Source: an uncultured Collinsella sp. (GTDB lineage: Bacteria > Actinomycetota > Coriobacteriia > Coriobacteriales > Coriobacteriaceae). From it: DNA of 64,000 bases. The number at the start of each line of letters is the position of its first letter. Position 1 is the first letter of the stretch. Of the stretch, positions 63,653 to 64,000 are shown one piece after another. The position numbers were made by a program, and so were the translations under genes. The DNA lies in contig UQMU01000007.1 in assembly GCA_900542305.1 (NCBI GenBank), forward strand, positions 1 to 64,000, given 5' to 3'. The notes beneath the pieces are model-generated. The model was not told where the DNA came from. It was given only the letters and a program-made list of their open reading frames with translations, and did no database searches.

Positions 63653-64000
63653 GACCGTCATTATGGGAACGGGCCGCATGGGCTCGCTCATCCGCACTAC
63701 CGCCGAAGGCATTGTCGACGCCGCCGGGCAGCCCGTTTTTGATATCGTGGCCCAGATTGGCTTCGATTTGAGCGAGCTCGAGAACGCACCGGCTGCCGAC
63801 GTCATCATCGACTTCTCGAACGTCGCGACCTTCGACGCCGTCGTCGCCTATGTCGAGCGCACGGGCGCGGCGTTGGTCTCAGGCACCACAGGCTACACCC
63901 CCGAGCAGATGGACCGCCTGCGTGAGCTGGGCCAGAACACCCGCGTTATGCACTCGGGCAATTACTCCATCGGTATCGCAGCCCTGCGCCATCTGGTGGC
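63645..64000 (+). CDS. dapB: Dihydrodipicolinate reductase (partial)
   Basis: This 5' part has about 118 codons. It has the NAD(P)-binding VIMGTGRMGSLI, DVIIDFSN and VSGTTGYTPEQM, and GNYSIGIAAL, all typical of DapB. TTG at 63645 is used as start because it lies after GGGAG and before the Rossmann fold, and it overlaps the dapA stop. The gene runs off the window end. Confidence 0.92.
   Translation, partial: MIKTVIMGTGRMGSLIRTTAEGIVDAAGQPVFDIVAQIGFDLSELENAPAADVIIDFSNVATFDAVVAYVERTGAALVSGTTGYTPEQMDRLRELGQNTRVMHSGNYSIGIAALRHLV

Overview
The window is high-GC DNA with dense, mostly minus-strand operons. Gene content points to an anaerobic gut actinobacterium of the Coriobacteriia, most likely Collinsella: an arginine deiminase cluster, duplicated acetate kinases, ECF-type vitamin/amino-acid transport, a D-aspartate ligase/aspartate racemase pair for peptidoglycan cross-linking, and LPxTG cell-wall anchoring. 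This assignment rests on my recognition of the proteins; no database search was run.

Layout. 1-183: REP-like hairpins and a structured element with a second copy at 17240-17374. 184-9678 (minus): a complete F1Fo ATP synthase operon (atpI-like, B, E, F, H, A, G, D, C) ending in a strong terminator, then murA and an LCP cell-wall ligase. 9961-15213 (minus): upp, glpK, tsaC, a RelE/HigB-type toxin-antitoxin pair and prmC with an unusual Ala/Glu-rich insertion. 15708-17231: an IS110-family (IS1111-like) element with 14-bp inverted ends and a long structured 3' non-coding part. 17519-24578 (minus): arginine deiminase region (YfcC transporter, ornithine carbamoyltransferase, arcA, ArcT-like aminotransferase, a second arcA identical over about 1.3 kb). 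No carbamate kinase gene is present.

25132-31468 (plus): ppk1, a TrmA/RlmD-type RNA methyltransferase, a DJ-1 protein, maf and an S58 peptidase. 31481-31808: two nested inverted-repeat elements. 31841-34067 (minus): GT2 glycosyltransferase and UDP-galactopyranose mutase. 34299-38154: pta facing two tandem ackA genes, with another nested inverted repeat between pta and ackA. 38257-44650 (minus): MFS/LysR pair, HIT protein, xseB/xseA, zinc peptidase, RNase D. 44749-48024 (plus): lipid kinase, a 30-residue membrane protein, and a sortase-anchored C69 dipeptidase.

48212-51700 (plus) holds the most complete new-looking system: a leader peptide with three consecutive Trp codons, a matching attenuator, a TrpP-like membrane component, a double-ATPase EcfA and EcfT. 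It reads as a tryptophan-attenuated ECF transporter. 51826-53913 (minus): aspartate racemase and D-aspartate ligase. 54148-56148 (plus): MOSC protein and a secreted coiled-coil cell-wall protein. 56186-60964 (minus): Ser/Thr kinase with an HTH partner, two small membrane proteins, a HigBA pair and an M20 amidohydrolase. 61110-64000 (plus): a lysine riboswitch controlling an in-frame LysA-DapA fusion, followed by dapB, which runs off the window.

Themes: anaerobic energy metabolism (ATP synthase, arginine deiminase, Pta-AckA, polyphosphate), wall building (murA, LCP, lysine/DAP pathway, D-Asp bridge, glf), and RNA-level amino-acid control (Trp attenuator, lysine riboswitch).
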